A stretch of 64,000 bases of DNA. Origin: JAUYIV01 sp040882645. Lineage in GTDB: Bacteria; Actinomycetota; Acidimicrobiia; Spongiisociales; UBA11373. A program made the position numbers and the translations under genes. Below the pieces are notes generated by a model that saw only the letters and a program-made list of their open reading frames with translations, searched no databases and was not told where the DNA came from. Numbering within the stretch: the first letter of the stretch is position 1; each line of letters starts with the position of its first letter. Shown in pieces: positions 17,700-24,936 of this stretch. The DNA lies in the NCBI GenBank assembly GCA_040882645.1, contig JBBEAX010000081.1, positions 7,335-71,334 on the forward strand. The letters are read 5' to 3'.

Positions 17700-19054
17700 G
17701 GAGGAGAGCAGGCGTCGTTGCGGCGCTTCTGCTGGCGCTGATCGCGGTGCCGGGGGTGGCATCCGCTCACGGGATCGGCGGCCGCAGCGACCTTCCGGTT
17801 CCCCTGGAGTACTTCCTCGTCGGCGCCGCGGTGGTGGTGCTGCTGTCGTTTGGCGCCCTGGCCGTGCTGTGGCCGGTCCCCAGACTGCAGGATGGCCCCC
17901 GGCCACGGGGCCGCGGCTGGCTGGTACCGAAGTGGCTGTCGTTTGCCGGGGCAGGTCTCGGGGTCTTCGGTCTGGCGCTGATCGTCACGGCCGGGCTCTT
18001 CGGCGACGAATCGGCCCGGAGCAACATTGCCCCCGCCGGGGTGTGGGTGGTGCTGTGGCTGGTTCTCCCGTTTCTCGCCGCCGGTCTCGGCAACATCTGG
18101 GCGGTGCTGAACCCGTGGCGGACTCTCGGGCGCATAGTGCGTCTCGACGGACCGCCTGGTCCCGGCCGGTGGGGGGTGTGGCCGGCGACGGTGGCCTTCA
18201 TCGCGATCGTGTGGATCGAACTGGTCTACCCGCGGTCGGGCGACCCCGGGGCGCTCGGCCTGGCGGCGGCGTTCTACACCGTCGTCATCCTGGGGCTGGC
18301 GGTCCAGGTGGGAATCGACCGGGCGGTCACTTCCACCGAGGCATTCACTGTCTACCACCGGCTCCTCAGTGCGATCGCCCCCTTCGGCCGTCGGGCCGAC
18401 GGTCGGATCGGAAGGCGGGGCTGGTTCCGGGCCCTTACCGTGCTGCCCCAGTGGCCGGGCCTGGGGGCGTTCGTGGTCGCCATGATCGGCACCGTCACCT
18501 ATGACGGCCTCTCTGGCACGCCATGGTGGGACGACTTGTCGTTCACGCTCGTCGGCACCGCCCAGCATTCGATGTGGTTCCAGACCCTGGCGCTGCTCGT
18601 GGTCGTCGGTGTCATCGGCGGGGCGTATCTCGCTGCTTCGTGGTGGGCTAGCCGGATCGCGGGGCCAGGGGGCCTCGGGGCGGTCTCGGTGGCCCGGTCG
18701 TTTGCCCACACCCTCGTGCCGATCGCGCTCGCATACGCGTTCGCCCATTACTTCACGCTCATCGCCTTTGAAGGCCAACTACTGATCCCGGCGATGAGCG
18801 ACCCGCTCGGTCTCGGCTGGAACCTGTTTGGGACCGTCGACTACCAACCCAACTACACCTGGATCCCCCCGGTGGCGGTGTGGTGGATCCAGCTGGCCGC
18901 CATCGTCGGGGGGCACGTCGTCGGGGTGGTGCTGGCCCATGACCGTGCCCTGGCGGTGTTTGCCGGCCCCAAGGCGGTTCGCACTCAGTACGCGCTGCTC
19001 ACGCTCATGGTCGCGCTCACCGCCCTTGGCCTCACCGTGCTCGCAGCCGGTTGA
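17696..19054 (+). CDS. Polytopic membrane protein with mature N-terminal HG, unknown function
   Basis: The 452-residue protein begins with a cleavable-looking signal ending GVASA, after which the mature chain would start His-Gly-Ile-Gly-Gly. About ten membrane segments follow, rich in Trp, with scattered His residues in the second half (GTAQHSMWF, FAHTLVPIA, FAHYFTLIA, GGHVVGV). A mature N-terminal His is the copper-binding end used by CopC and LPMO-type sites, so a copper role is possible but inferred. It overlaps the lipoprotein gene by 4 bp. I cannot name the family. Confidence 0.8.
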   Translation: MRRRAGVVAALLLALIAVPGVASAHGIGGRSDLPVPLEYFLVGAAVVVLLSFGALAVLWPVPRLQDGPRPRGRGWLVPKWLSFAGAGLGVFGLALIVTAGLFGDESARSNIAPAGVWVVLWLVLPFLAAGLGNIWAVLNPWRTLGRIVRLDGPPGPGRWGVWPATVAFIAIVWIELVYPRSGDPGALGLAAAFYTVVILGLAVQVGIDRAVTSTEAFTVYHRLLSAIAPFGRRADGRIGRRGWFRALTVLPQWPGLGAFVVAMIGTVTYDGLSGTPWWDDLSFTLVGTAQHSMWFQTLALLVVVGVIGGAYLAASWWASRIAGPGGLGAVSVARSFAHTLVPIALAYAFAHYFTLIAFEGQLLIPAMSDPLGLGWNLFGTVDYQPNYTWIPPVAVWWIQLAAIVGGHVVGVVLAHDRALAVFAGPKAVRTQYALLTLMVALTALGLTVLAAG

Positions 19055-19065
19055 GGCCCTACCGG

Positions 19066-19071
19066 TAGGCT
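19066..19071 (+). promoter_or_regulatory. -10 box (TAGGCT), leaderless promoter
   Basis: TAGGCT ends 7 nt before GTG 19079 of the ABC ATPase gene. It separates this operon from the lipoprotein/membrane-protein pair upstream. Confidence 0.5.
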
Positions 19072-19078
19072 GGGCCTC

Positions 19079-20077
19079 GTGGCGCTCATCGATGTCGACC
19101 GTCTCGTCAAGGTCTATCCGGGAGGAGTAACCGCCGTCGCTGGCATCTCGTTCTCCGTCGGTGAAGGCGAGATCTTCGGTTTCCTCGGGCCCAACGGCGC
19201 GGGGAAGACCACGACCATTCGAGTGATCGTGACGCTGCTCGCGCCCACCTCGGGCACGGTCACGGTTCGCGGCGTCGACGTCGTGGCGAATCCGGAGATG
19301 GTGCGGCGCCAGATCGGATACGCCGCCCAGTTCATCGGGGTCGATGACGACCTGACCGCCTGGGAGAACCTCACCATGCAGGCGCGCCTCCATGGGCTCG
19401 ATCGGGCGGAAGCCGAACGGCGCAGCGGCGAACTCCTCGAGGTGCTGGAGCTATCCGGCGTCGCCGGGCGGAGAGCCGGCACTTTCAGTGGAGGCATGCG
19501 CCGGCGGCTCGACCTCGGCCAGGCGTTGGTCCATGGCCCACGCGTGCTGTTCCTCGACGAGCCCACCACCGGCCTCGATCCGCAGACCCGGCGAGCACTG
19601 TGGGAGTACCTGCGCGAGTTGAACGGTCGCGGGGTGACCATCTTTCTGACCACCCAGTACCTCGAGGAGGCGGATGCGCTCGCATCCAGGCTCGCCATCA
19701 TCGACCAGGGCGTGATCGCAGTCGAGGGAACGCCATCAGCGCTCAAGCGGGCGTTGGGAGGCGACGCGATCACGGTGACCCTGACGGATGACTCGACACC
19801 AGCGGGCATCGACCAAGCGGTAGGTGTGCTCCAGCAGTTCTCGGATGCCGGCGATGCCACCCGCTACGACCGTTCCATCAAGATCTTCACCAGCGCCGCG
19901 TCGAGTCGGCTGACCGAAGTCGTCAGGGCGCTGGATGCGGCCTCGATCAAGGTGGCGCGACTGGAACTGGCGGAGCCCACCATGGACGACGTCTTCCTCC
20001 GCCATACCGGGAACAGAATGCGGGTGGAGGAGTCGAAACCGCCGAGCCGGCTGCGGATGGTGGGGCGGCGCCGATGA
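19079..20077 (+). CDS. ABC exporter ATP-binding protein (DrrA type)
   Basis: The 332-residue ATPase has Walker A GPNGAGKTT, signature FSGGMRRR, Walker B VLFLDEP, the D-loop TTGLDPQ and an H-loop region LTTQYLEEADAL, where Gln replaces the usual His-switch residue as in DrrA proteins. A C-terminal DrrA-like domain covers about 225-320. It partners with the permease encoded next, whose ATG overlaps its stop (ATGA). Such pairs export drugs or lipids; the substrate is unknown. Confidence 0.9.
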   Translation: MALIDVDRLVKVYPGGVTAVAGISFSVGEGEIFGFLGPNGAGKTTTIRVIVTLLAPTSGTVTVRGVDVVANPEMVRRQIGYAAQFIGVDDDLTAWENLTMQARLHGLDRAEAERRSGELLEVLELSGVAGRRAGTFSGGMRRRLDLGQALVHGPRVLFLDEPTTGLDPQTRRALWEYLRELNGRGVTIFLTTQYLEEADALASRLAIIDQGVIAVEGTPSALKRALGGDAITVTLTDDSTPAGIDQAVGVLQQFSDAGDATRYDRSIKIFTSAASSRLTEVVRALDAASIKVARLELAEPTMDDVFLRHTGNRMRVEESKPPSRLRMVGRRR

Positions 20078-20844
20078 GGAGGAGCATCCGGGAATCGGCC
20101 ATCCTCTGGGCCCGGCAGATGAAGAAGTTGGTGCGCATTCCGCTGCTGCTGTTCTTTGCGCTTGCCCAGCCGTTGATCTTTCTGATCCTGTTCAGTCAGG
20201 TGTTCGGCAATCTCGATCGGCTGCCGGGCTTCGCCTACGACTCTTATCTGCAGTTCCTGGTGCCGAGCATCGTCGCCCTCACCGCCCTGAACTCGGCCTT
20301 TCAGTCGGGAATCGGCATGGTCGCCGACATCGAAGACGGCATGCTCGACAAGTTCCTGATCGCTCCGATCAAGCGGTCGAGCATCCTGCTGGGGAAGGTG
20401 TTCGCCGATGCCACTCGCGCCGCGGCTCAGGCGACCGTGATCGTGCTGGTCTCGCTGCTGATGGGGGCGCGTTTCGCCACCGGAATCGGCGGAGTCGCCG
20501 CGATGGTGGTGCTGGCCGCCCTCTTTGGCATCGCCTGGGCGGGGCTGTCCAACATCATCGCCCTGCGCACCCGCAACGGTGAGCTGACGATGATCGTCGG
20601 CATCCTCATCACTTTCCCGGTGCTGTTCCTGTCCACCGCCTTCATGCCGGCAATCCTGTTGCCCGACTGGCTCGATACCGTGTCGGCCTTCAATCCGATC
20701 ACCTATATCGTCGAAGCATTGCGGGCCCTGGTGAACACGGGATGGGATTGGGGTGCCATCGCCGAAGCACTGGCGGTCACCGGAGGATTGGCGGTGGTGA
20801 CCTTCACGGGTGCGACCCTGGCCTTTCGCAAGGCGATCGGCTGA
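20074..20844 (+). CDS. ABC-2 type exporter permease (DrrB type)
   Basis: The 256-residue membrane protein has six predicted hydrophobic segments and the ABC-2 stretch PVLFLSTAFMPAILLPDWL followed by NPITYIVEALR. It should dimerise and bind the ATPase encoded just upstream, with which its gene overlaps by 4 bp. It closes this two-gene operon; the next gene has its own -10 box. Confidence 0.9.
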   Translation: MRRSIRESAILWARQMKKLVRIPLLLFFALAQPLIFLILFSQVFGNLDRLPGFAYDSYLQFLVPSIVALTALNSAFQSGIGMVADIEDGMLDKFLIAPIKRSSILLGKVFADATRAAAQATVIVLVSLLMGARFATGIGGVAAMVVLAALFGIAWAGLSNIIALRTRNGELTMIVGILITFPVLFLSTAFMPAILLPDWLDTVSAFNPITYIVEALRALVNTGWDWGAIAEALAVTGGLAVVTFTGATLAFRKAIG

Positions 20845-20866
20845 GCCCGGCCGTCCGCAGCTGACC

Positions 20867-20872
20867 TAGCCT
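20867..20872 (+). promoter_or_regulatory. -10 box (TAGCCT), leaderless promoter
   Basis: TAGCCT ends 7 nt before GTG 20880 and would drive the MBL hydrolase-rph-rdgB operon. Confidence 0.5.
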
Positions 20873-20879
20873 CTCGGTC

Positions 20880-21623
20880 GTGCGTCTTTCGGTACTCGGT
20901 TCGAACGGCACCTATCCCACCGCGGGGCGCCCTGCGTCCGGATACCTGATCACCGCAGCCGGAACCACGTTGGCCCTCGACCTGGGTCCCGGGGTCTTCA
21001 TGGCCCTGGTCGAGAAGACCGCGAGGCCCGATGCCGTCGTGCTCAGCCATGGGCACCCCGACCACTGTGCCGACCTGTTCGCCCTCTTCAATTCGCTGCG
21101 GTTTGGCGATCCGTCGGGATGGGGCGTTCCGGTGTGGGCGCCGCTCGGTCTTGCCGAGCGATTCGCCGGCTTCCTCGGCGTGGGGCGGGATCACCCGCTG
21201 TTCTCCGTGTTCACTTTCGAGGCCGTCGGGCCCGGTGACCGTCGCCGGGTCGGGTCGATCGAGGTGGAGTTCGGCACCGCGGTCCATTCGGTTCCCGCTC
21301 TGGTGACCGCCGTCGTCGCCGACGGCAGGCGTTTGGTCTACAGCGGCGACACCGGCCCCGGAGGCGACCTCGAGCACCTGGCGGAGCGGTGCGACCTGCT
21401 GCTCGTCGAGGCTTCGATGCAAGGCGAGCCAGGAGCCGGGCGCTACCCCTTTCACCTGTTCGCGTACGAGGCCGGCGAGGTGGCGACGCGCGCCGGCGTC
21501 CGTCGCCTGATCGTGACGCACCTCGCCCCTACGCTGGATCCCCAGGTGTCGGTTCGAGAGGCCGCCGCCCGGTTCGACGGACCGGTGGACCATGCGGTCC
21601 CGGGGATGGAGGTGGAGCTTTGA
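20880..21623 (+). CDS. MBL-fold metallo-hydrolase (Rv1339-like)
   Basis: The 247-residue beta-lactamase-fold enzyme has the metal motif SHGHPDHCADL, a central Asp in YSGDTGP and a late His in VTHLAP. It resembles the family of Mycobacterium Rv1339, reported as an atypical cyclic-nucleotide phosphodiesterase, and it sits in the same position immediately upstream of rph and rdgB. The exact substrate here is not proven. The following rph start codon overlaps its stop. Confidence 0.85.
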   Translation: MRLSVLGSNGTYPTAGRPASGYLITAAGTTLALDLGPGVFMALVEKTARPDAVVLSHGHPDHCADLFALFNSLRFGDPSGWGVPVWAPLGLAERFAGFLGVGRDHPLFSVFTFEAVGPGDRRRVGSIEVEFGTAVHSVPALVTAVVADGRRLVYSGDTGPGGDLEHLAERCDLLLVEASMQGEPGAGRYPFHLFAYEAGEVATRAGVRRLIVTHLAPTLDPQVSVREAAARFDGPVDHAVPGMEVEL

Positions 21624-22321
21624 CCGATCGGAAGCCCGACGAGTTGCGCCCGGTGCGCTTGACGCGCGGTTACACCGAGATGACTCCGGGTTCGGTGCTG
21701 GTGGAAATGGGCCGCACCCGGGTCCTGTGCACCGCGTCCTTCGACACCGACGTCCCTCCGTGGATGCGGCACCAGGGCAAGGGCTGGATGACCGCCGAGT
21801 ATTCGATGCTTCCCGGATCCACTCCAGAACGAGTACCCCGGTCTTCGCTGAGCGGGGGCCGAACGAAAGAGATCCAGCGATTGATCGGGCGTTCGCTCCG
21901 GGCGGTGGTCGACCTGTCGAGGATGGGTGAAGCCGTCATTCGGGTCGACTGCGACGTGCTGCAGGCGGACGGTGGCACCCGGACCGCCTCTATCACCGGA
22001 GCCTGGGTTGCCGTCAAGGACGCAGTGGCCGCCGGCCTGGCCGCCGGGGTGCTCGTGGCCGATCCGGTCATCGACCATTGCGCGGCGATCAGTGTCGGGG
22101 TGGTCGACGGTGTTCCCATGCTCGACCTCGACTACGAATTGGACGTCGCGGCCGACGTCGACATGAACGTAGTGATGACGGGCAGCGGCGGGATCATCGA
22201 GATCCAGGGAACCGCCGAGCGGTCGCCGTTCGACCGGCCGAAACTCGACCGTCTCCTCGACCTGGCCGCCGGAGGCATCGAACAGCTCCTGGCGGCCCAG
22301 CGCCTCGCCCTGGCGTCGTGA
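21620..22321 (+). CDS. rph: Ribonuclease PH
   Basis: RNase PH trims tRNA 3' ends by phosphorolysis. The 233-residue protein shows the family blocks GSVLVEMGRTRVLCTAS, SMLPGSTPERV, RSLRAVVDL and DCDVLQADGGTRTASITGA, including the phosphate-site Arg residues. The start is TTG 21620, which overlaps the preceding stop (TTGA) and has GGAGGTGGAG just upstream. rdgB overlaps its end (GTGA). The length is normal. Confidence 0.95.
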   Translation: MTDRKPDELRPVRLTRGYTEMTPGSVLVEMGRTRVLCTASFDTDVPPWMRHQGKGWMTAEYSMLPGSTPERVPRSSLSGGRTKEIQRLIGRSLRAVVDLSRMGEAVIRVDCDVLQADGGTRTASITGAWVAVKDAVAAGLAAGVLVADPVIDHCAAISVGVVDGVPMLDLDYELDVAADVDMNVVMTGSGGIIEIQGTAERSPFDRPKLDRLLDLAAGGIEQLLAAQRLALAS

Positions 22322-22890
22322 TCAGGAGCCTCGTCCTCGCCACCAAGAACCCTCACAAGGCAGCGGAGGTCGCGGCGGTGTTGGCGCGGTTGGTCCCCGG
22401 GCTCGAGTTGGTGGATGGCCTCCAGTGGCCCGACGTCGACGAGACCGGCGCGACGCTCGAGGACAACGCCATCCTCAAGGCTCGGACGGTGGCGCGAGCG
22501 ACGGGCCACGACGCCATTGCCGACGACACCGGACTCGAGGTCGATGCCCTCGGGGGCGCGCCCGGCGTCCGCTCCTCACGGTACGCCGGTGAGCGGGCCT
22601 CGTACGCGGAGAACCGGGCTGCCCTTCTCGAGGCGATGAGGGGTCGTTCGGATCGCGGGGCTCGCTTTCGCACCGTGGTCGCACTGGTGACCACCGGGGG
22701 AGAGACCATCACGGCCGCGGGGACGCTGGAGGGCCGGATCACCGAAGCACCTCGCGGCGAGAGCGGCTTCGGATACGACCCCATCTTCGAGGTCGACGGC
22801 CGCACGCTGGCAGAGTTGGGCGAGGCGGAGAAGAACCAGATGAGCCATCGCGCCCGGGCGCTGGAGGCGCTGGCCGAGATCCTTGCTTGA
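22318..22890 (+). CDS. rdgB: XTP/dITP pyrophosphatase (RdgB/HAM1)
   Basis: RdgB removes ITP, dITP and XTP from the nucleotide pool. The 190-residue protein has the HAM1 motifs LATKNPHKAAEV near the N-terminus, ADDTGLEVDALGGAPGVRS and SGFGYDPIF, and ends KNQMSHRARALEAL. The GTG start overlaps the rph stop. The unit MBL-rph-rdgB is conserved in Actinomycetota. Confidence 0.95.
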   Translation: MIRSLVLATKNPHKAAEVAAVLARLVPGLELVDGLQWPDVDETGATLEDNAILKARTVARATGHDAIADDTGLEVDALGGAPGVRSSRYAGERASYAENRAALLEAMRGRSDRGARFRTVVALVTTGGETITAAGTLEGRITEAPRGESGFGYDPIFEVDGRTLAELGEAEKNQMSHRARALEALAEILA

Positions 22891-22952
22891 CGGGAGTTTC
22901 GGCCCTGGCCGACCTGGGTCCCGCCTTCTACCTTGACAGCGAGGAGGTGACC

Positions 22953-23396
22953 ATGGGCGATTGGCAGCCAAGACTGATCATCGTCGGGGTCGATGGTTCC
23001 GACCAGAGCCTACGGGCCGCCAGCGTTGCTGCGTCGTTGGCCCGCTCGGTCGGAGCGCGGATTCACCTGGTGACCGTCGTCAGGCCCCCAGAGGGATGGT
23101 GGGGCGTGGTGGGCTCGCCGCCGCCAGCCGACGCGCTGGCAGCGTCGATGGCAGACGCGCAACGCTCGGTGCTCGATCGAACCCTCGATCGACTCGATCA
23201 CGAAGGGGTGGAGGTGACTTCCGCCGAGGAGATCGGCGACCCCGCTTCGGCGTTGACGGCACTTGCCGACGAAATGTCCGCCGACTTGCTGGTGGTGGGC
23301 CGTCGGGGAGCGGGGGTGGTCGAGCGACTGATACTGGGATCCGTGGCGGATCGAGTCGCCCACGACTCCCCGTGCCCGGTCCTGATAGTCCCGTAG
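22953..23396 (+). CDS. Universal stress protein (UspA family)
   Basis: The 147-residue single-domain protein has the Usp start LIIVGVDGSDQSLRA and the nucleotide-binding loop GRRGAGVVERLILGSVADRV, followed by SPCPVLIVP. It is likely ATP-binding and stress-related; the precise role is unknown. ATG 22953 is chosen over the open frame from 22887 because GAGGAGG lies 5 nt upstream. It is the last protein gene before the tandem-repeat and tRNA region. Confidence 0.88.
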   Translation: MGDWQPRLIIVGVDGSDQSLRAASVAASLARSVGARIHLVTVVRPPEGWWGVVGSPPPADALAASMADAQRSVLDRTLDRLDHEGVEVTSAEEIGDPASALTALADEMSADLLVVGRRGAGVVERLILGSVADRVAHDSPCPVLIVP

Positions 23397-23397
23397 G

Positions 23398-23731
23398 GCG
23401 TCTGTTCGGCCCGAAGGGCCGAAGTCGGCTCGGGAACCGGTACGGCCGCCATGGGGTTGGGGCCCCATTTGGTGGAGGANNNNNNNNNNNNNNNNNNNNN
23501 NNNNNNNNNNNNNNNNNNNNNNNNNNNNNNNNNNNNNNNNNNNNNNNNNNNNNNNNNNNNNNNNNNNNNNNNNNNNNNNGGGCCGACCGGCGTCTGTTCG
23601 GCGGCGGAGCCGCCGAAGTCGGCCCGGGAACCGGTACGGCCGCCATGGGGTTGGGGCCCCATTTGGTGGAGGAGGGCCGACCGGCGTCTGTTCGGCGGCG
23701 GAGCCGCCGAAGTCGGCCCGGGAACCGGCAC
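23398..23731 (+). repeat. 94-bp tandem repeat array interrupted by an assembly gap
   Basis: A 94-bp unit starting GGCCGACCGGCGTCTGTTCG begins at 23581 and again at 23675, the last copy partial. A divergent first copy lies at 23398-23479 before the gap. Each unit holds the inverted repeat TTCGGCGGC/GCCGCCGAA and the palindrome-rich stretch GGTTGGGGCCCCAT. There is no coding signal; the open frames reported across it are artefacts. Copy number in the genome is unknown because the assembly breaks here. Confidence 0.85.
23480..23579. other. Assembly gap (100 N)
   Basis: One hundred N bases, a conventional gap length, lie within the 94-bp repeat array. The true distance is unknown. Confidence 0.99.
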
Positions 23732-23733
23732 GG

Positions 23734-23819
23734 TGCGGGCGGTGGGACTCGAACCCACAACGGGCGGTAAAGCCCACCGGATCCTAAGTCCGGCGCCTGT
23801 GCCATTCGGCTACACCCGC
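23734..23819 (-). tRNA. tRNA-Leu (anticodon TAG)
   Basis: This 86-nt class II tRNA has acceptor arms GCGGGTG/CGCCCGC, a long variable arm, T-loop GGTTCGAGTCC and anticodon TAG in CTTAGGA. The CCA is not encoded. It lies directly downstream of tRNA-Lys on the same strand and is likely co-transcribed with it. Confidence 0.95.
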
Positions 23820-23821
23820 GG

Positions 23822-23893
23822 TGGGTCGCCTGGGATTCGAACCCAGAACCTGCGGATTAAGAGTCCGTTGCTCTGCCGTTGAGCTAGCGACCC
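23822..23893 (-). tRNA. tRNA-Lys (anticodon CTT)
   Basis: This 72-nt tRNA has acceptor GGGTCGC/GCGACCC, anticodon CTT in the loop CTCTTAA and T-loop GGTTCGAATCC. A -10 box TACCCT lies 7 nt upstream of its 5' end. Confidence 0.96.
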
Positions 23894-23900
23894 GTCGGGG

Positions 23901-23906
23901 AGGGTA
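23901..23906 (-). promoter_or_regulatory. -10 box (TACCCT) of the tRNA-Lys/Leu unit
   Basis: On the minus strand TACCCT ends 7 nt before the tRNA-Lys 5' end. TTGC immediately precedes it. The transcript would begin almost at the mature 5' end. Confidence 0.5.
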
Positions 23907-23959
23907 GCAACGCAGGGTTGCGCGGCTGTCTTCCGCGCCGGCATGGCACAATCCGGTTT

Positions 23960-24033
23960 CGGGCTGTGGCGCAGCTTGGCAGCGCGCCTGCTTTGGGAGC
24001 AGGAGGCCGCCGGTTCGAATCCGGCCAGCCCGA
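23960..24033 (+). tRNA. tRNA-Pro (anticodon TGG)
   Basis: This 74-nt tRNA has acceptor CGGGCTG/CAGCCCG, D-arm GTGGCGCAGCTTGGCAGCGC and anticodon TGG in TTTGGGA. The divergent tRNA-Lys starts 66 bp away. Confidence 0.96.
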
Positions 24034-24219
24034 CTACGGAAGTACCGAAACGGTGACTCCCTGCCGATCGGTGATCGAGCCACCTTGTCGGAGGTCCGGG
24101 CCTTGATCACTCGCACGGAGCGGCCTCAGGTGGCCGCTGGCGTCGTCCGATGGGAACTGGTTGGTCCGCGCGGTCGGCCAACGGGCAGCGGGAGAACCTG
24201 AGAAGGGGAGCCGCCCGTC

Positions 24220-24225
24220 TATCCT
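24220..24225 (+). promoter_or_regulatory. Candidate -10 box of tRNA-Gly
   Basis: TATCCT lies 17 nt upstream of tRNA-Gly. The 209 bp between tRNA-Pro and tRNA-Gly otherwise hold nothing that I can support. Confidence 0.35.
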
Positions 24226-24242
24226 GCCGGGCGGGCAGACCA

Positions 24243-24313
<71 letters not shown>

Positions 24314-24361
24314 CGAGAAGCCCACCTCGGTGGGCATCGGAACCGGTGGCGGCGATCCCGT

Positions 24362-24434
24362 GCCCCCGTAGCTCAGTGGACAGAGCAGGAGCCTTCTAAG
24401 CTCTTGGTCGGGGGTTCGAATCCCTCCGGGGGCG
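24362..24434 (+). tRNA. tRNA-Arg (anticodon TCT)
   Basis: This 73-nt tRNA has acceptor GCCCCCG/CGGGGGC, anticodon TCT in CTTCTAA and T-loop GGTTCGAATCC. It reads AGA, a rare codon in this GC-rich genome. Confidence 0.96.
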
Positions 24435-24518
24435 CTGCAGCACCAGGTTCCCGCGTTCCCACAGTTGATTTGGGGCCGTTGGGCCCCGGCATGGTGACCG
24501 TAGCTCAGCCAGGGTTAG

Positions 24519-24618
24519 NNNNNNNNNNNNNNNNNNNNNNNNNNNNNNNNNNNNNNNNNNNNNNNNNNNNNNNNNNNNNNNNNNNNNNNNNNNNNNNNNN
24601 NNNNNNNNNNNNNNNNNN
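24519..24618. other. Assembly gap (100 N)
   Basis: One hundred N bases lie inside the tRNA-His tandem repeat, just after the D-arm of the first copy. The number of missing units is unknown. Confidence 0.99.
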
Positions 24619-24652
24619 CCCCGGTTGATTTGGGGCCGTTGGGCCCCGGCAT

Positions 24653-24703
24653 GGTGACCGTAGCTCAGCCAGGGTTAGAGCCCTGGGGTTGCGGCCCTGG
24701 AGG
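24653..24703 (+). pseudogene. Truncated tRNA-His copy
   Basis: This copy matches the intact tRNA-His through the acceptor 5' strand and D-arm. It then has changes in the anticodon arm (GGTTGCGG instead of GGTTGTGG) and loses the T-arm and acceptor 3' strand, which are replaced by TTTGGGGCAACTGGGCCCC. It cannot form a normal tRNA. Confidence 0.75.
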
Positions 24704-24752
24704 TTTGGGGCAACTGGGCCCCGGTTGATTTGGGGCCGTTGGGCCCCGGCAT

Positions 24753-24828
24753 GGTGACCGTAGCTCAGCCAGGTTAGAGCGCCAGGTTGTGGCCCTGGAG
24801 GTCGGGGGTTCAAGTCCCCTCGGTCACC
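24753..24828 (+). tRNA. tRNA-His (anticodon GTG)
   Basis: This 76-nt tRNA has acceptor GTGACCG/CGGTCAC plus the extra G(-1) opposite C73 typical of tRNA-His. The anticodon GTG is in TTGTGGC and the T-loop is GGTTCAAGTCC. It is the last and only complete copy of the tandem array and may be the genome's only tRNA-His. Confidence 0.95.
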
Positions 24829-24936
24829 CCGAAGCGAGGCGGCCGAGCGCAGACGCCACGGGGCACCCGCAGGACGGGGTTGCCGGTGCCGTATGCTCTC
24901 GGCCGTCTCGCCGTTTTTCTCTACCCCGGGAGGGAT

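Larger units (their letters stand above)
24464..24828 (+). repeat. 100-bp tandem repeat built on a tRNA-His gene
   Basis: A unit beginning GTTGATTTGGGGCCGTTGGG and running into a tRNA-His-like sequence starts at 24464 (cut by the gap), 24624 and 24724. The last two are exactly 100 bp apart. Only the final copy holds a complete tRNA-His; the earlier ones keep the leader, D-arm and part of the anticodon arm. Confidence 0.85.

Noticed and set aside
23451..23882. Protein-coding frames running through the N gap and tandem repeats
   Set aside because: They contain unknown residues, cross tRNA genes and only mirror the repeat unit.
24034..24242. A gene or RNA between tRNA-Pro and tRNA-Gly
   Set aside because: I see no start with a ribosome binding site, no conserved motif and no stable fold beyond a possible -10 box for tRNA-Gly.
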